A stretch of DNA of 64,000 nt, from assembly GCA_023450935.1 (NCBI GenBank), contig JAEXGH010000016.1, forward strand, positions 1-64,000, in the 5' to 3' direction. A program made the position numbers and the translations under genes. Below are positions 1 to 8,000 of this stretch, one piece after another; the first letter of the stretch is position 1, and each line of letters opens with the position of its first letter. The stretch comes from Verrucomicrobiota bacterium. GTDB lineage: Bacteria > Verrucomicrobiota > Verrucomicrobiia > Opitutales > Intestinicryptomonadaceae. Under the pieces are notes generated by a model, which was given only the letters and a program-made list of their open reading frames with translations, ran no database searches and was not told the origin of the DNA.

Positions 1-1015
1 AGTCCTCCTTGTTGAACGCGGGCGAAACCGTGTAGTTTTCGGTGTGCAGAATATGTGCGCCGATTTGGTATCCCAAATCCTTTCCGAATTTTGTAAGCTC
101 GCGGCATTTGGCATTCCCGCCGAGTTCGGGTTCGGCAACACCGTAAATCGGGCAGCGTCCGTTGGAACGCCAGTTCCAGTTGGTTAAAATGATGTCGCCC
201 TTTTCGATTCCCGCGTCCTTCATTTTCTTGAGGAGAACTTTCATCTCGTCGAAAGTGTGGTATTTTTGGATATTGGGCGCGTCTACGTCTTTCCAGTGGT
301 AGCCGCGGTTGAGCTTTGTTTCGCTGCGGCGCATAAAAGACGCCATTCTGATTTTGAAAAACGGGGCTTCCGCCGTGTATTGCAATTTTGGGTTTCCCTT
401 CACCCTTTCGCGCAGGGGAACGACCTCGCCGCGCTCGAGCTGATACTTGCGGTAGGCTTTGCCCATTGAAGAATAGTTCGCCTTTTTGCCCTTGAAATAG
501 GTGTAGTCAATCACGATGTCTTCGTATGGCGGCATTCCGATTGCGTTGATGTAAAAGGCGGGGAAGACTGTGTAAACACCGTTTTCGACCCTGATTTCCG
601 TCGAAAACTCATACTTGAGGGTTTTCATAATCGCCACAAAAGCCTCGTCGCCCTTTTTAAATCCGTAAAGAGGCATTCTGTTGCACTTAAGCGAAAATGA
701 ACCGTTGTCGAAGCGGAAAGTTCCCAGCCCTCCGTATGACAAAACCCAGTAGCCATCGTCGCCTTTCGCCGCGACGGAATCGGGATTTATGACATCAAGA
801 CGCTTTATAGCCGACCAGCGCGCGCCCAATTTATTGAACGGAATGACAAGCCTGCGCGTGTCTTCGCCCGTCTTCTGAAGCTTCGCCTCATAAGACGTAG
901 TTTTACCCCCTTCCAAATTAAGCACAATCTTTACCGAATCTGTAATGGCAAATACATTTGCACTTCCCAAGAAAACGCAAAGAATAAGCCCCAACCATAT
1001 AATTATCTTTTTCAT
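1..1015 (-). CDS. Secreted protein, N-terminal 338 residues (3' end outside window), possible glycoside-hydrolase-like
   Basis: Reading the minus strand from the ATG at 1013-1015 gives an open frame that runs off the left edge. Residues 1-22 form a signal peptide (MKK, then a hydrophobic stretch, then NVFA), so the product is exported. About 170 residues of probable beta-rich domain follow. Then comes a segment with HWKDVDAPNIQKYHTFDEM and a TNWNWRSNGRCPIYG-like strand, which looks like the start of a TIM-barrel hydrolase. I could not name a family from memory with certainty; large secreted glycoside-hydrolase-like proteins of Verrucomicrobiota are the best guess. It lies 56 bases downstream of hemL on the same strand. 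The carbohydrate role is inference only. Confidence 0.7.
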   Translation of the reverse strand, partial: MKKIIIWLGLILCVFLGSANVFAITDSVKIVLNLEGGKTTSYEAKLQKTGEDTRRLVIPFNKLGARWSAIKRLDVINPDSVAAKGDDGYWVLSYGGLGTFRFDNGSFSLKCNRMPLYGFKKGDEAFVAIMKTLKYEFSTEIRVENGVYTVFPAFYINAIGMPPYEDIVIDYTYFKGKKANYSSMGKAYRKYQLERGEVVPLRERVKGNPKLQYTAEAPFFKIRMASFMRRSETKLNRGYHWKDVDAPNIQKYHTFDEMKVLLKKMKDAGIEKGDIILTNWNWRSNGRCPIYGVAEPELGGNAKCRELTKFGKDLGYQIGAHILHTENYTVSPAFNKED

Positions 1016-1071
1016 AGGAATTCGATTTCTACGAAAAAGACCGAACAAAATCAATACAAAACTTTACTGTT

Positions 1072-2346
1072 TTATATGGCCGCTATGCTATGCCGCATAA
1101 CTTCGGCGGCTCGGGCGAGGTCGTCGGCCGTGTGGGCGGTGCTCATAAAGGCTATTTCGAACGGCGACGGGGCAATATACACGCCGCCCTCCAGACAGCC
1201 GAAGAAGAATTTTTTATATGCTTCTTTGTCCGACCTCATCACGGCGTCGAGATTGACAATCGGCTCTTCGTTGAAGAAGAACGAGAACAGCGAAGCCGCC
1301 AGCGGCACTTGCAGCGCAATGCCCTTTTTCTCCGCGGCTTCAAGCACAGCCGAAGCTATGAACTTCGACTTCCGCTCAAGCTCCGCATACGGATTTTGGC
1401 TTTTCACAAGCCGCAACGCCGCAGCACCCGCCGCCATTGCAAGGGGATTGCCGCTGAGTGTTCCCGCCTGATACACCGGACCGAGCGGGGCGAGGTATTC
1501 CATAATTTCGCGCTTTCCGCAGAATGCGCCCACAGGCAGACCGCCGCCGATGATTTTACCGAGCGCGCACAGGTCGGGCAAAACGTTTTCGCGCGCCTGC
1601 GCGCCGCCCGCCGCCACGCGGAAGCCCGTTATAACTTCGTCGAAAACCAGCAGCGAGCCGTATTTTGTGCATGTGTCGCGCAGATGTTTCAGAAAGCCCG
1701 CGCAGGGGACTATAAGCCCCGCGTTTGCGGGATACGGTTCAACAATCACACAGGCGATTTTCTCCCCGAACTTTTCGAAACACGCCGTAACGGCGTCGGA
1801 ATCGTTAAAAGGCAGCACCATCGTAAGCTTGGCGACGTCGCGCGGAATGCCTGCGGAATCCGGGTTGCCGAAGGTGAGCGCGCCGCTGCCCGCTTTTACA
1901 AGCAGGCTGTCTGAGTGCCCGTGGTAGCAGCCCGAAAACTTCACCACTATATCGCGGTTTGTCCAGCCTCGGGCAAGACGCACGCACGACATTGTAGCCT
2001 CAGTGCCCGAATTTGTCATTCGCACAAGCTCGGCGCATGGAATCATCTCCGTAATGAGCTTCGCCATTTCAAGCTCGCCCTCAGACGGCGTGCCGAACGA
2101 CGTTCCGTTTTCGAGAGCGCGCGCGACAGCCTCTTTGATTGCGGGATTGTTGTGCCCGAAGAGGGCGGGCCCCCAAGTGCAGACAAAATCGACAAGCGTT
2201 TTGCCGTCGCAGGTATTTATGTGCGCGCCGTCCACACTCGATGTGAAAAACGGCGTTCCGCCCACGTTGCCGAACGCGCGCACGGGCGAATTTACCCCGC
2301 CCGAAATGTATTTCTTCGATTCTTCGAAAAGTTGTTTTGAATCCAT
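1072..2346 (-). CDS. hemL: Glutamate-1-semialdehyde 2,1-aminomutase
   Basis: This PLP enzyme turns glutamate-1-semialdehyde into 5-aminolevulinate, the C5-route precursor of haem and cobalamin, in the cytosol. The 424 residues match the family length. Visible signatures are the GGVNSPVRAF start, TNSGTEATMS near residue 111, the PLP-binding Asp in LLVFDEVITGFR (D236), and the Schiff-base lysine in ALGKIIGGGLP (K264). The start codon lies 2 bases after the nadE stop, so the two genes are probably co-transcribed. Family assignment is secure; the pairing with nadE is seen directly, but no shared function is implied. Confidence 0.96.
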   Translation of the reverse strand: MDSKQLFEESKKYISGGVNSPVRAFGNVGGTPFFTSSVDGAHINTCDGKTLVDFVCTWGPALFGHNNPAIKEAVARALENGTSFGTPSEGELEMAKLITEMIPCAELVRMTNSGTEATMSCVRLARGWTNRDIVVKFSGCYHGHSDSLLVKAGSGALTFGNPDSAGIPRDVAKLTMVLPFNDSDAVTACFEKFGEKIACVIVEPYPANAGLIVPCAGFLKHLRDTCTKYGSLLVFDEVITGFRVAAGGAQARENVLPDLCALGKIIGGGLPVGAFCGKREIMEYLAPLGPVYQAGTLSGNPLAMAAGAAALRLVKSQNPYAELERKSKFIASAVLEAAEKKGIALQVPLAASLFSFFFNEEPIVNLDAVMRSDKEAYKKFFFGCLEGGVYIAPSPFEIAFMSTAHTADDLARAAEVMRHSIAAI

Positions 2347-2348
2347 AA

Positions 2349-4016
2349 TTACTCCGTTCCCCTTTTTGCCGACACGGGAATTTTCCTGTCGGCGGCGTAT
2401 GCAACCGCGCTTACCTTCGGGCCAATAGGATACTGGCTGCGCTTGTATTCTGCGCGGGCTACCTTCCGCGCGATGTCCTCTACAACGGCCCTGTCGAAGC
2501 CGCGTTCCACGATTTCGGAAACCGACATAAACTTGTCGATATGCAGTCGCAAAACGGCGTCGAACAAATCGTATGGCGGCAGCGAATCCTCGTCTTTCTG
2601 GTCGGGGCGAAGCTCCGCCGACGGCGGTTTGTCGATTGTATTTTGCGGAATGACTTCGCGCGCGGCGGAATCGTTAATCAGGCGCGCAAGTTTGTAGACG
2701 TCGGTTTTGTAGACGTCGCAAATGGGCGCGAAGCCGCCGCAGGTGTCGCCGTAAAGCGTGCAGTAGCCGACGGCGCATTCGCTCTTGTTGCCCGTTGTAA
2801 GCACCAGCGCGCCGAACTTGTTGGAAATTGCCATAAGCACAAGCCCGCGCGCGCGCGACTGTATGTTCTCCTCCGTAACGTCCCGAGCGCGCCCCGCAAA
2901 TACGGGCGCGAGCGACGCCTCCGTGGCGGCGACAATTTCGGCGATGCCAACCGTATGGAATTCAATTCCCAAATTGCGCGCCAAAGCGGCGGCGTCGTCT
3001 TTGCTGTGCTGGCTCGAAATTTTCGACGGCATTGAAACGCCGACTACGTTTTCGCGCCCCAACGCTTCAACGGCTATCGCCGCTACAACTGCGGAATCAA
3101 TCCCGCCGCTAAGCCCCAGCAGAACTTTGCGCGCGCCGCATTTTTTGACGAAATCGGCGGTAGCCATAACGAGAGCCCTGCGGATATCGGCAATCCCCGC
3201 GAAGTCGAACGCATCGCCATCGAAGCCCGAAAGCTCGTCTGTATCCACTACTTCCGCCGATTCCGCGAATTTGGGCGATGTTTTGCATACGCCTTTTTTG
3301 GCGTCTATATAGCAGCTGCCGCCTGCAAAAACCAAATCGTCGTTGCCGCCTACAAGATTGCACCACAAAAGCGGCGCGCCCACGGTTTCGGAAACTTTGT
3401 AAAGCAGTTTTCCGCGCCCACGAACGTTGTCGTTTTCGGACGAAAACACGCTTGCGGAAATGTTTACAAGCAGGTCAAGCCCGCCGCCGTTTTGATTTTC
3501 GCGCGCCAAAAGCTCGAGCGGCTTTGGGCGGTCGGCATACCTGCGGGCGGTCTCGACGGAATCGACAGTCCAAATATCTTCGCAAATCGTAACACAAATG
3601 CGGCGGCCTTTGAAATCGAAGAATCCAAGTTTGTTGCCGGCGTCGAAATTGCGGGGCTCGTCGGCCGCGCCGTAGTTGGGCAGAAGCATTTTGTCCGCCG
3701 CGAGTTTCGCCGTTTTGTTTTCGAGCCAATACGCCGAATTTGCGACGCCTACCGCGCCGTCGGTCAAACGCGGACAGCCCACAACCGCCGGAATGGCGAT
3801 TTCCTCGGCGACTTCCCGCAACTTCAGCTGCGCCGCCTCCACGAATTTTTTGTAGCGCGTCAAATCTTTGAGCGGATACCCCGAAATTGCGCATTCGGGG
3901 AAAACCGCAAGCTCCGCGCCCGCTTCGGCGAGCCTTGCGGCGGTATCCAAAATTTTCCGCGCGTTCGTTTCGAAGTCGCCCGCGGCGGTATCGATTTGTC
4001 CTATTCCAATTTTCAT
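2349..4016 (-). CDS. nadE: Glutamine-dependent NAD+ synthetase
   Basis: It makes NAD+ from deamido-NAD+, ATP and glutamine. It has two domains. An N-terminal nitrilase-type glutaminase carries the Glu-Lys-Cys triad (E41 in VFPECAISGYP, K109 in AADKMLLPNY, C145 in TICEDIW). A C-terminal synthetase carries the PP-loop SGGIDS at residues 303-308. At 555 residues it is the typical bacterial two-domain form and does not need a separate amidotransferase. The gene sits after the terminator of the TPR gene and directly before hemL. The start is the ATG opening MKIGIGQID, the usual first strand of the nitrilase fold. Confidence 0.96.
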   Translation of the reverse strand: MKIGIGQIDTAAGDFETNARKILDTAARLAEAGAELAVFPECAISGYPLKDLTRYKKFVEAAQLKLREVAEEIAIPAVVGCPRLTDGAVGVANSAYWLENKTAKLAADKMLLPNYGAADEPRNFDAGNKLGFFDFKGRRICVTICEDIWTVDSVETARRYADRPKPLELLARENQNGGGLDLLVNISASVFSSENDNVRGRGKLLYKVSETVGAPLLWCNLVGGNDDLVFAGGSCYIDAKKGVCKTSPKFAESAEVVDTDELSGFDGDAFDFAGIADIRRALVMATADFVKKCGARKVLLGLSGGIDSAVVAAIAVEALGRENVVGVSMPSKISSQHSKDDAAALARNLGIEFHTVGIAEIVAATEASLAPVFAGRARDVTEENIQSRARGLVLMAISNKFGALVLTTGNKSECAVGYCTLYGDTCGGFAPICDVYKTDVYKLARLINDSAAREVIPQNTIDKPPSAELRPDQKDEDSLPPYDLFDAVLRLHIDKFMSVSEIVERGFDRAVVEDIARKVARAEYKRSQYPIGPKVSAVAYAADRKIPVSAKRGTE

Positions 4017-4033
4017 CTTGCAGAGTATTCGGA

Positions 4034-4071
4034 TTAAAAAACGAAGGCACCGACGCCTCCGCCGATGCCTT
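4034..4071 (-). terminator. Rho-independent terminator after the TPR gene
   Basis: On the minus strand the arms AAGGCA and TGCCTT (4066-4071 and 4044-4049) form a stem around a GC-rich loop, followed by CGTTTTTTAA. It lies about 20 bases after the stop of the TPR gene and separates it from nadE. Confidence 0.75.
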
Positions 4072-4091
4072 TGCCCGAAAGCGTTTTCGGA

Positions 4092-5519
4092 TTACGAATT
4101 TTTTTGGCTGTAGTAGAAATCGACCTTTGCCGAAACGTCCTTGTAGGAGGCGTCCGCCGTGTAGATTTCCTTGTATTCGGCGAAAGCCAAATCCTTCTTG
4201 CCCATTTTTTCGTATACCGAGGCGAGCTCGTAAATTATCTCCTTTTTGGCGTCGTTCATGATTTTCGACTCCGTTTTCGCCGTCGAAAGCTGCTCTACGG
4301 CCAAGTCGAATTTGCCGCCCCTGAAGAACGCCCTGCCCAAGCCGAGCAAAGCCTGCAAACGCACTTTCGGATTGCGCTGGGCAATCTGCAACTGCTTGAT
4401 TGCCTCGTCCAAAACGCCGTCCTCCAAATAAATCGAGCCGAGCACAAAGCGGTAGTTGAAGTCGTTGGGATAACGTTCCACCATTTCCTTGGCGTTTGCC
4501 AAGCGTATGTCGTGTTCGTTTTTCCGCGCCTGCTTGAGCTTTTCGGCGAGTTCCGCGTTGTCGGGGTCGGCATTGAGCTGTTCGCGCAGGTCGGCGATAT
4601 TCTTTTCGACCTCCAAAACGACCAAGTCGTTTTCGAGCTTTTCGAAAGTGGTATCGCCCGCACCGAGGGGCTGTTTGCGCGCCTGACGAACGTATTCCAA
4701 CGCCTCGGAATATCGGTTGAGCGCGCGCAGATAACCGCAAATTTCGCGGTAGAGATTGACGTTCTGGACATCGGCGGCGATTTTCTCCCTGAGGTCGGCG
4801 ACGAATTTTTCGAGCGTCGCCGCGTCGTTGACTGAGCTTGTCTGGCGTTCGCGTTCGAGTTGCGCCTTTGCGTCTTTGACTTTGTCTTTCGCACTGCCTT
4901 CCTCTTCCCACTTGCCCTTGTTCATTGTCTTCATTACCGAAGCCGAGCGGGCGAGAGCCTGTGCGTCGCCGTTTGCGCGGTTTTTATCGAGAATTGTCTC
5001 GCAAACCTGCATGGCCTCGTCGGGCTGTTTGTTTTTCAAATACGCATTTGCAAGCGCAAGCAAATTCTGTTCGGTGGGGTGGTATTGAACCAAAGCCATA
5101 TAGCCCGTTGCCGCCACGCCGAAATAGCCGAGCGATTCCGCCGCCGAAATCAACACCTTCACCGCCGAGGGATTGTCGGGGCACTGGTTCAAAAGCGATT
5201 CCGCCTGCGCTATAGCCTCCAACGCCCTGCCCGATTTTATCATGGACGCCGCCTTAAGCGAAAGCCCCAACGACTTCACCGCCGCCATTATCTTCGCTAC
5301 TGGATTGCCCTTCCCGTATTTTCTGTATTGCGCCTGTCGCAAAAGCCTGCGGACTTCCACACAATTCGGATACTTGCCCAAAACAGTATTGCAAATGTCG
5401 ATTACGTATTCGGGATTCTTTACAATGGATTTTTCCGCATTCTCAATTTGGCGGACAAAACGCGGGTCGAGTTCCGCCATCGGAATTTCCCGCTGTTGCT
5501 GTATTTCTTGTGTTGCCAT
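4092..5519 (-). CDS. Tetratricopeptide-repeat protein, cytoplasmic
   Basis: 475 residues, no signal peptide, built of helical repeats with TPR spacing. Examples are the stretch with YLKNKQPDEAMQVCETILDK near residue 165, RYPNDFNYRFVLGSIYLEDG near 350, and a last repeat with LASVYEKMGKKDLAFAEYK near 440. Between them is a charged, Lys/Glu-rich segment (about residues 205-240) likely to form a coiled coil. TPR proteins act as scaffolds; the partner cannot be told from this sequence. The gene stands alone between glmM and a terminator. A possible promoter (TTGCAG, 16 bases, TAGGAT on the minus strand near 5550-5575) lies upstream. Confidence 0.85.
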   Translation of the reverse strand: MATQEIQQQREIPMAELDPRFVRQIENAEKSIVKNPEYVIDICNTVLGKYPNCVEVRRLLRQAQYRKYGKGNPVAKIMAAVKSLGLSLKAASMIKSGRALEAIAQAESLLNQCPDNPSAVKVLISAAESLGYFGVAATGYMALVQYHPTEQNLLALANAYLKNKQPDEAMQVCETILDKNRANGDAQALARSASVMKTMNKGKWEEEGSAKDKVKDAKAQLERERQTSSVNDAATLEKFVADLREKIAADVQNVNLYREICGYLRALNRYSEALEYVRQARKQPLGAGDTTFEKLENDLVVLEVEKNIADLREQLNADPDNAELAEKLKQARKNEHDIRLANAKEMVERYPNDFNYRFVLGSIYLEDGVLDEAIKQLQIAQRNPKVRLQALLGLGRAFFRGGKFDLAVEQLSTAKTESKIMNDAKKEIIYELASVYEKMGKKDLAFAEYKEIYTADASYKDVSAKVDFYYSQKNS

Positions 5520-5566
5520 AAATAAATATAAGTTGAAAACTAGACTTATCCTAACACAAAACGCTT

Positions 5567-6916
5567 CTACTGCAAGTCAATTCCTACGGCTTTTTCCAAA
5601 AGAGCCATACACTCGGCGTTTTTGGCGGGGTCTTTACCCTCCACCAAGAGCCTGATTTTCTTTTCCGTCCCCGAATAGCGCACAAGCAGACGTCCCTGCG
5701 CGCCCAGAATTGCGTTGCATTTTTCGAGGGCCGCCGAGAGGTTCTGCGTCTGTTCGATGGGCGTTTTGCGTCCCACTTTAAGCGCGCGGGAAATCGACGG
5801 ATACATCTTCACGCCGCCGCGCAGCTTCGAGAGCTTTTCGCCCCTCTGCGCCATAACCGACAGCACCGACAACGCCGAAGCCAAACCGTCGCCGCACGGA
5901 GATATTTCGGAAAAAATGAAGTGCCCCGAATTTTCTCCGCCGACATTGCAGCCGTTTTCAATCATCATGCGCATTACAAGGCGGTCGCCAATGCCGCAGC
6001 GCAACACTTCTATGCCCTCCGCCTTGAGCGATTCGTCCAGACCGAGATTCGACTGCAACGTTGTAACTATTTTCCCCGACTTGAGCACGCCGCGCTGTTT
6101 GGCGTCTACGGCAATCAACCCGAGCACCTCTTCGCCCTCGAGAACCGACGAAGTTTCGTCAACAACAACAACCCTGTCGCCGTCGCCGTCGTGGGCAAAG
6201 CCCGCGTCCGCGCCGACTTTGCGGCAGAATTCCGCGATTTTTTCGGGGTGCTGGCTGCCCGCATCGGCGTTTATATTGAAGCCGTCGGGGTCGCACGAAA
6301 GCTCGAAAACCTCCGCGCCGTATGCGCGCAAAACCCCCGAAGAAACGCGGCTTGTTGCGCCGTTTGCCATGTCTATTGCAATTTTCTTTCCGCGCAGAAA
6401 GTCCTTCGGGAAAATCGACGCCATTTTTGCGGCGTATTCGTTCATTGCAAACGCGCCGACTTCTATTTTGCGCGGCCCGAATTTTTCGGGCGAATACGCG
6501 CCGCCGTCCAAAAATTTTTCGAGTTTTTGCTCCAGCGCGGTCTGGGTTTCGTCGCCGATTTTAAGCCCCCTGGAGTCGAAAAATTTTATGCCGTTGTCGC
6601 AAAACGGATTGTGCGAGGCGGTAATCATCGCGCCGAGTGCCGCCGATTTTTTCAGCAGGCAGAACGGAAGCGCGGGAGTGGGCAGAACCTGCGCGTCGAA
6701 AAACGCGGCAGCCCCTTCGGCAACGCCCCTGCAGAACGCCGATTTGAGCGAATCGGTCGAGGCTCGGGTGTCGCCGCCCGCAACAATCAGGGCGTCTTTG
6801 CCGAAATTTTCCGCCGTCCATTCCGCGGCGGCTCTTCCCAAAGCGTAAAAGAACGGCTCGCGAATGTGCGCGTCGCCGTAAGTTCCCCTTATCCCGTCTG
6901 TGCCAAAGTATTTCAT
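5567..6916 (-). CDS. glmM: Phosphoglucosamine mutase
   Basis: It interconverts glucosamine-6-phosphate and glucosamine-1-phosphate, the step before UDP-GlcNAc for peptidoglycan and LPS. I start it at the ATG at 6914-6916 (MKYFGTDGIRGTYG), giving 449 residues, the usual length. A longer frame upstream only adds 41 residues unlike the family. Visible are the phosphoserine loop TASHNP (S101), the metal loop DGDGDR (243-248), the sugar-binding GGENSGH and the C-terminal phosphate loop RYSGTEKKIR. The start overlaps the stop of the small upstream ORF by four bases (ATGA), so the two are probably translationally coupled. Confidence 0.96.
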   Translation of the reverse strand: MKYFGTDGIRGTYGDAHIREPFFYALGRAAAEWTAENFGKDALIVAGGDTRASTDSLKSAFCRGVAEGAAAFFDAQVLPTPALPFCLLKKSAALGAMITASHNPFCDNGIKFFDSRGLKIGDETQTALEQKLEKFLDGGAYSPEKFGPRKIEVGAFAMNEYAAKMASIFPKDFLRGKKIAIDMANGATSRVSSGVLRAYGAEVFELSCDPDGFNINADAGSQHPEKIAEFCRKVGADAGFAHDGDGDRVVVVDETSSVLEGEEVLGLIAVDAKQRGVLKSGKIVTTLQSNLGLDESLKAEGIEVLRCGIGDRLVMRMMIENGCNVGGENSGHFIFSEISPCGDGLASALSVLSVMAQRGEKLSKLRGGVKMYPSISRALKVGRKTPIEQTQNLSAALEKCNAILGAQGRLLVRYSGTEKKIRLLVEGKDPAKNAECMALLEKAVGIDLQ

Positions 6917-7158
6917 TTTCTTCTTTTGGGTGTATTTTTCCTGATTAAATCGGTAAGCTCTTCGGGCGAAACGTCGTCCAAATCCTTGCATTTGCGTTTT
7001 AAATCCTCGAAGGTTTTCATTACGGTTTCGGTCATGCACTCGTGCGTCTCCTCCGAGCCGCCCACTATTGAGAATCTCTCCGCGCGCGTAATGCGCTTTT
7101 GCCCGTCGCCGTCGAGCCCAAGCCCGAACAGGCGCGATTTCCCGCGGTTTTCAGACAT
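6913..7158 (-). CDS. Small conserved-context protein between scpA and glmM
   Basis: 81 residues, starting MSENRGKSRLFGLGLDG and ending in a basic tail (NTPKRRK). There is no membrane segment or signal. The ATG at 7156-7158 is preferred to a TTG six bases earlier because GGAGGG lies about 8 bases before the ATG, inside the end of scpA. The gene overlaps the scpA stop by 8 bases and the glmM start by 4, so it is a real member of this operon. The C-terminal half (KTFEDLKRKCKDLDDVSPEELTDLIRKN) is predicted helical. I do not recognise a family and assign no function. Confidence 0.75.
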   Translation of the reverse strand: MSENRGKSRLFGLGLDGDGQKRITRAERFSIVGGSEETHECMTETVMKTFEDLKRKCKDLDDVSPEELTDLIRKNTPKRRK

Positions 7159-7999
7159 TTTCAATTCCCTCCGTTTGCGCGGCGTCGGCGGAAATTACCT
7201 CCGTTTGCGCCGATGCGTCGGTTGTCTTTTGCTCGGGGGCGATTTTCTCGCAGTATATTTCGCCGAACTCCGCGTCCTGCCGCAAATGCAGACGTTTCAA
7301 ACGCGTAAGCTCCAGCATCGCCAGGAACGTCGCCATAATCATGACCACGCTCGCCCTTTTGCCCTCGAAAAGCGACGAGAACGTAAACGACTTCTCCCCG
7401 ACCGCCAAAATATACTCCATTCTGTCGGAAACGGTAACGTTCTCGCCCTTGATTTCGCCGTGGACGAGCTTTTCGGCAAGGCGGCGCAGAATGAGGTTGA
7501 ACGTGTTCCAGATTTCCATCGTGTCTGACGGCGCAAGCGGACGCTCGGCGGGCGTTTCGTCTTTGCCCGACAAAATGCGTTCGCCGAAGTTCTGCCGCGC
7601 GTCAATCATATCCTCGAGCGAATCCGCCGCCTGCTTTACGCGCCTGTATTCCAGAAGCTGCTCCACAAGCTGCCAGCGCGGGTCTATGTCGGCGTCGGGC
7701 TCGTCGCCGTCGTCCTGCCTGAGGCGTTCGTCGGAGGGCAGCAGCATTCGGCTTTTGATATACATGAGCGTCGCCGCCATCACGAAAAACTCTCCCGCAA
7801 CGTCGAGCGAAAGCTTTTCCATGGAGCGCAAAACCTCCATATACTGGCGCGTCACCTCAGCCACGGGAATGTCGTAGATGTCGATTTCGTTCTTGCGGAT
7901 AAGAAACAGCAGCAGGTCGAGCGGCCCCTCGAAAATGTCGAGCTTTACCGCCATTTCCGTGGGCGACAAAATTATGCCGTCGTCGATGTCCACCGCCAT
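7151..7999 (-). CDS. scpA: Segregation and condensation protein A (kleisin)
   Basis: ScpA bridges SMC dimers in the bacterial condensin complex that compacts and segregates chromosomes. The 282-residue protein has the N-terminal signature KLDIFEGPLDLLLFLIRKNEIDIYDIP and the family segment AGEFFVMAATLMYIKSRMLLP near residue 70. A winged-helix-like C-terminus follows. No scpB or smc lies in this window. The gene begins 1 base after the lptD stop and overlaps the next ORF by 8 bases, so it is within an lptD-scpA-ORF-glmM transcription unit. Confidence 0.93.
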   Translation of the reverse strand: MAVDIDDGIILSPTEMAVKLDIFEGPLDLLLFLIRKNEIDIYDIPVAEVTRQYMEVLRSMEKLSLDVAGEFFVMAATLMYIKSRMLLPSDERLRQDDGDEPDADIDPRWQLVEQLLEYRRVKQAADSLEDMIDARQNFGERILSGKDETPAERPLAPSDTMEIWNTFNLILRRLAEKLVHGEIKGENVTVSDRMEYILAVGEKSFTFSSLFEGKRASVVMIMATFLAMLELTRLKRLHLRQDAEFGEIYCEKIAPEQKTTDASAQTEVISADAAQTEGIENV

Positions 8000-8000
8000 T

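Noticed and set aside
3475..4911. A 478-residue minus-strand frame overlapping nadE and the TPR gene
   Set aside because: It is a third-phase shadow: very Arg/Gly-rich, running through a terminator between two real genes.
5921..7528. A 535-residue plus-strand frame across glmM, the small ORF and scpA
   Set aside because: It spans three well-supported genes on the other strand and is Arg/Ala-rich noise typical of GC-rich antisense frames.
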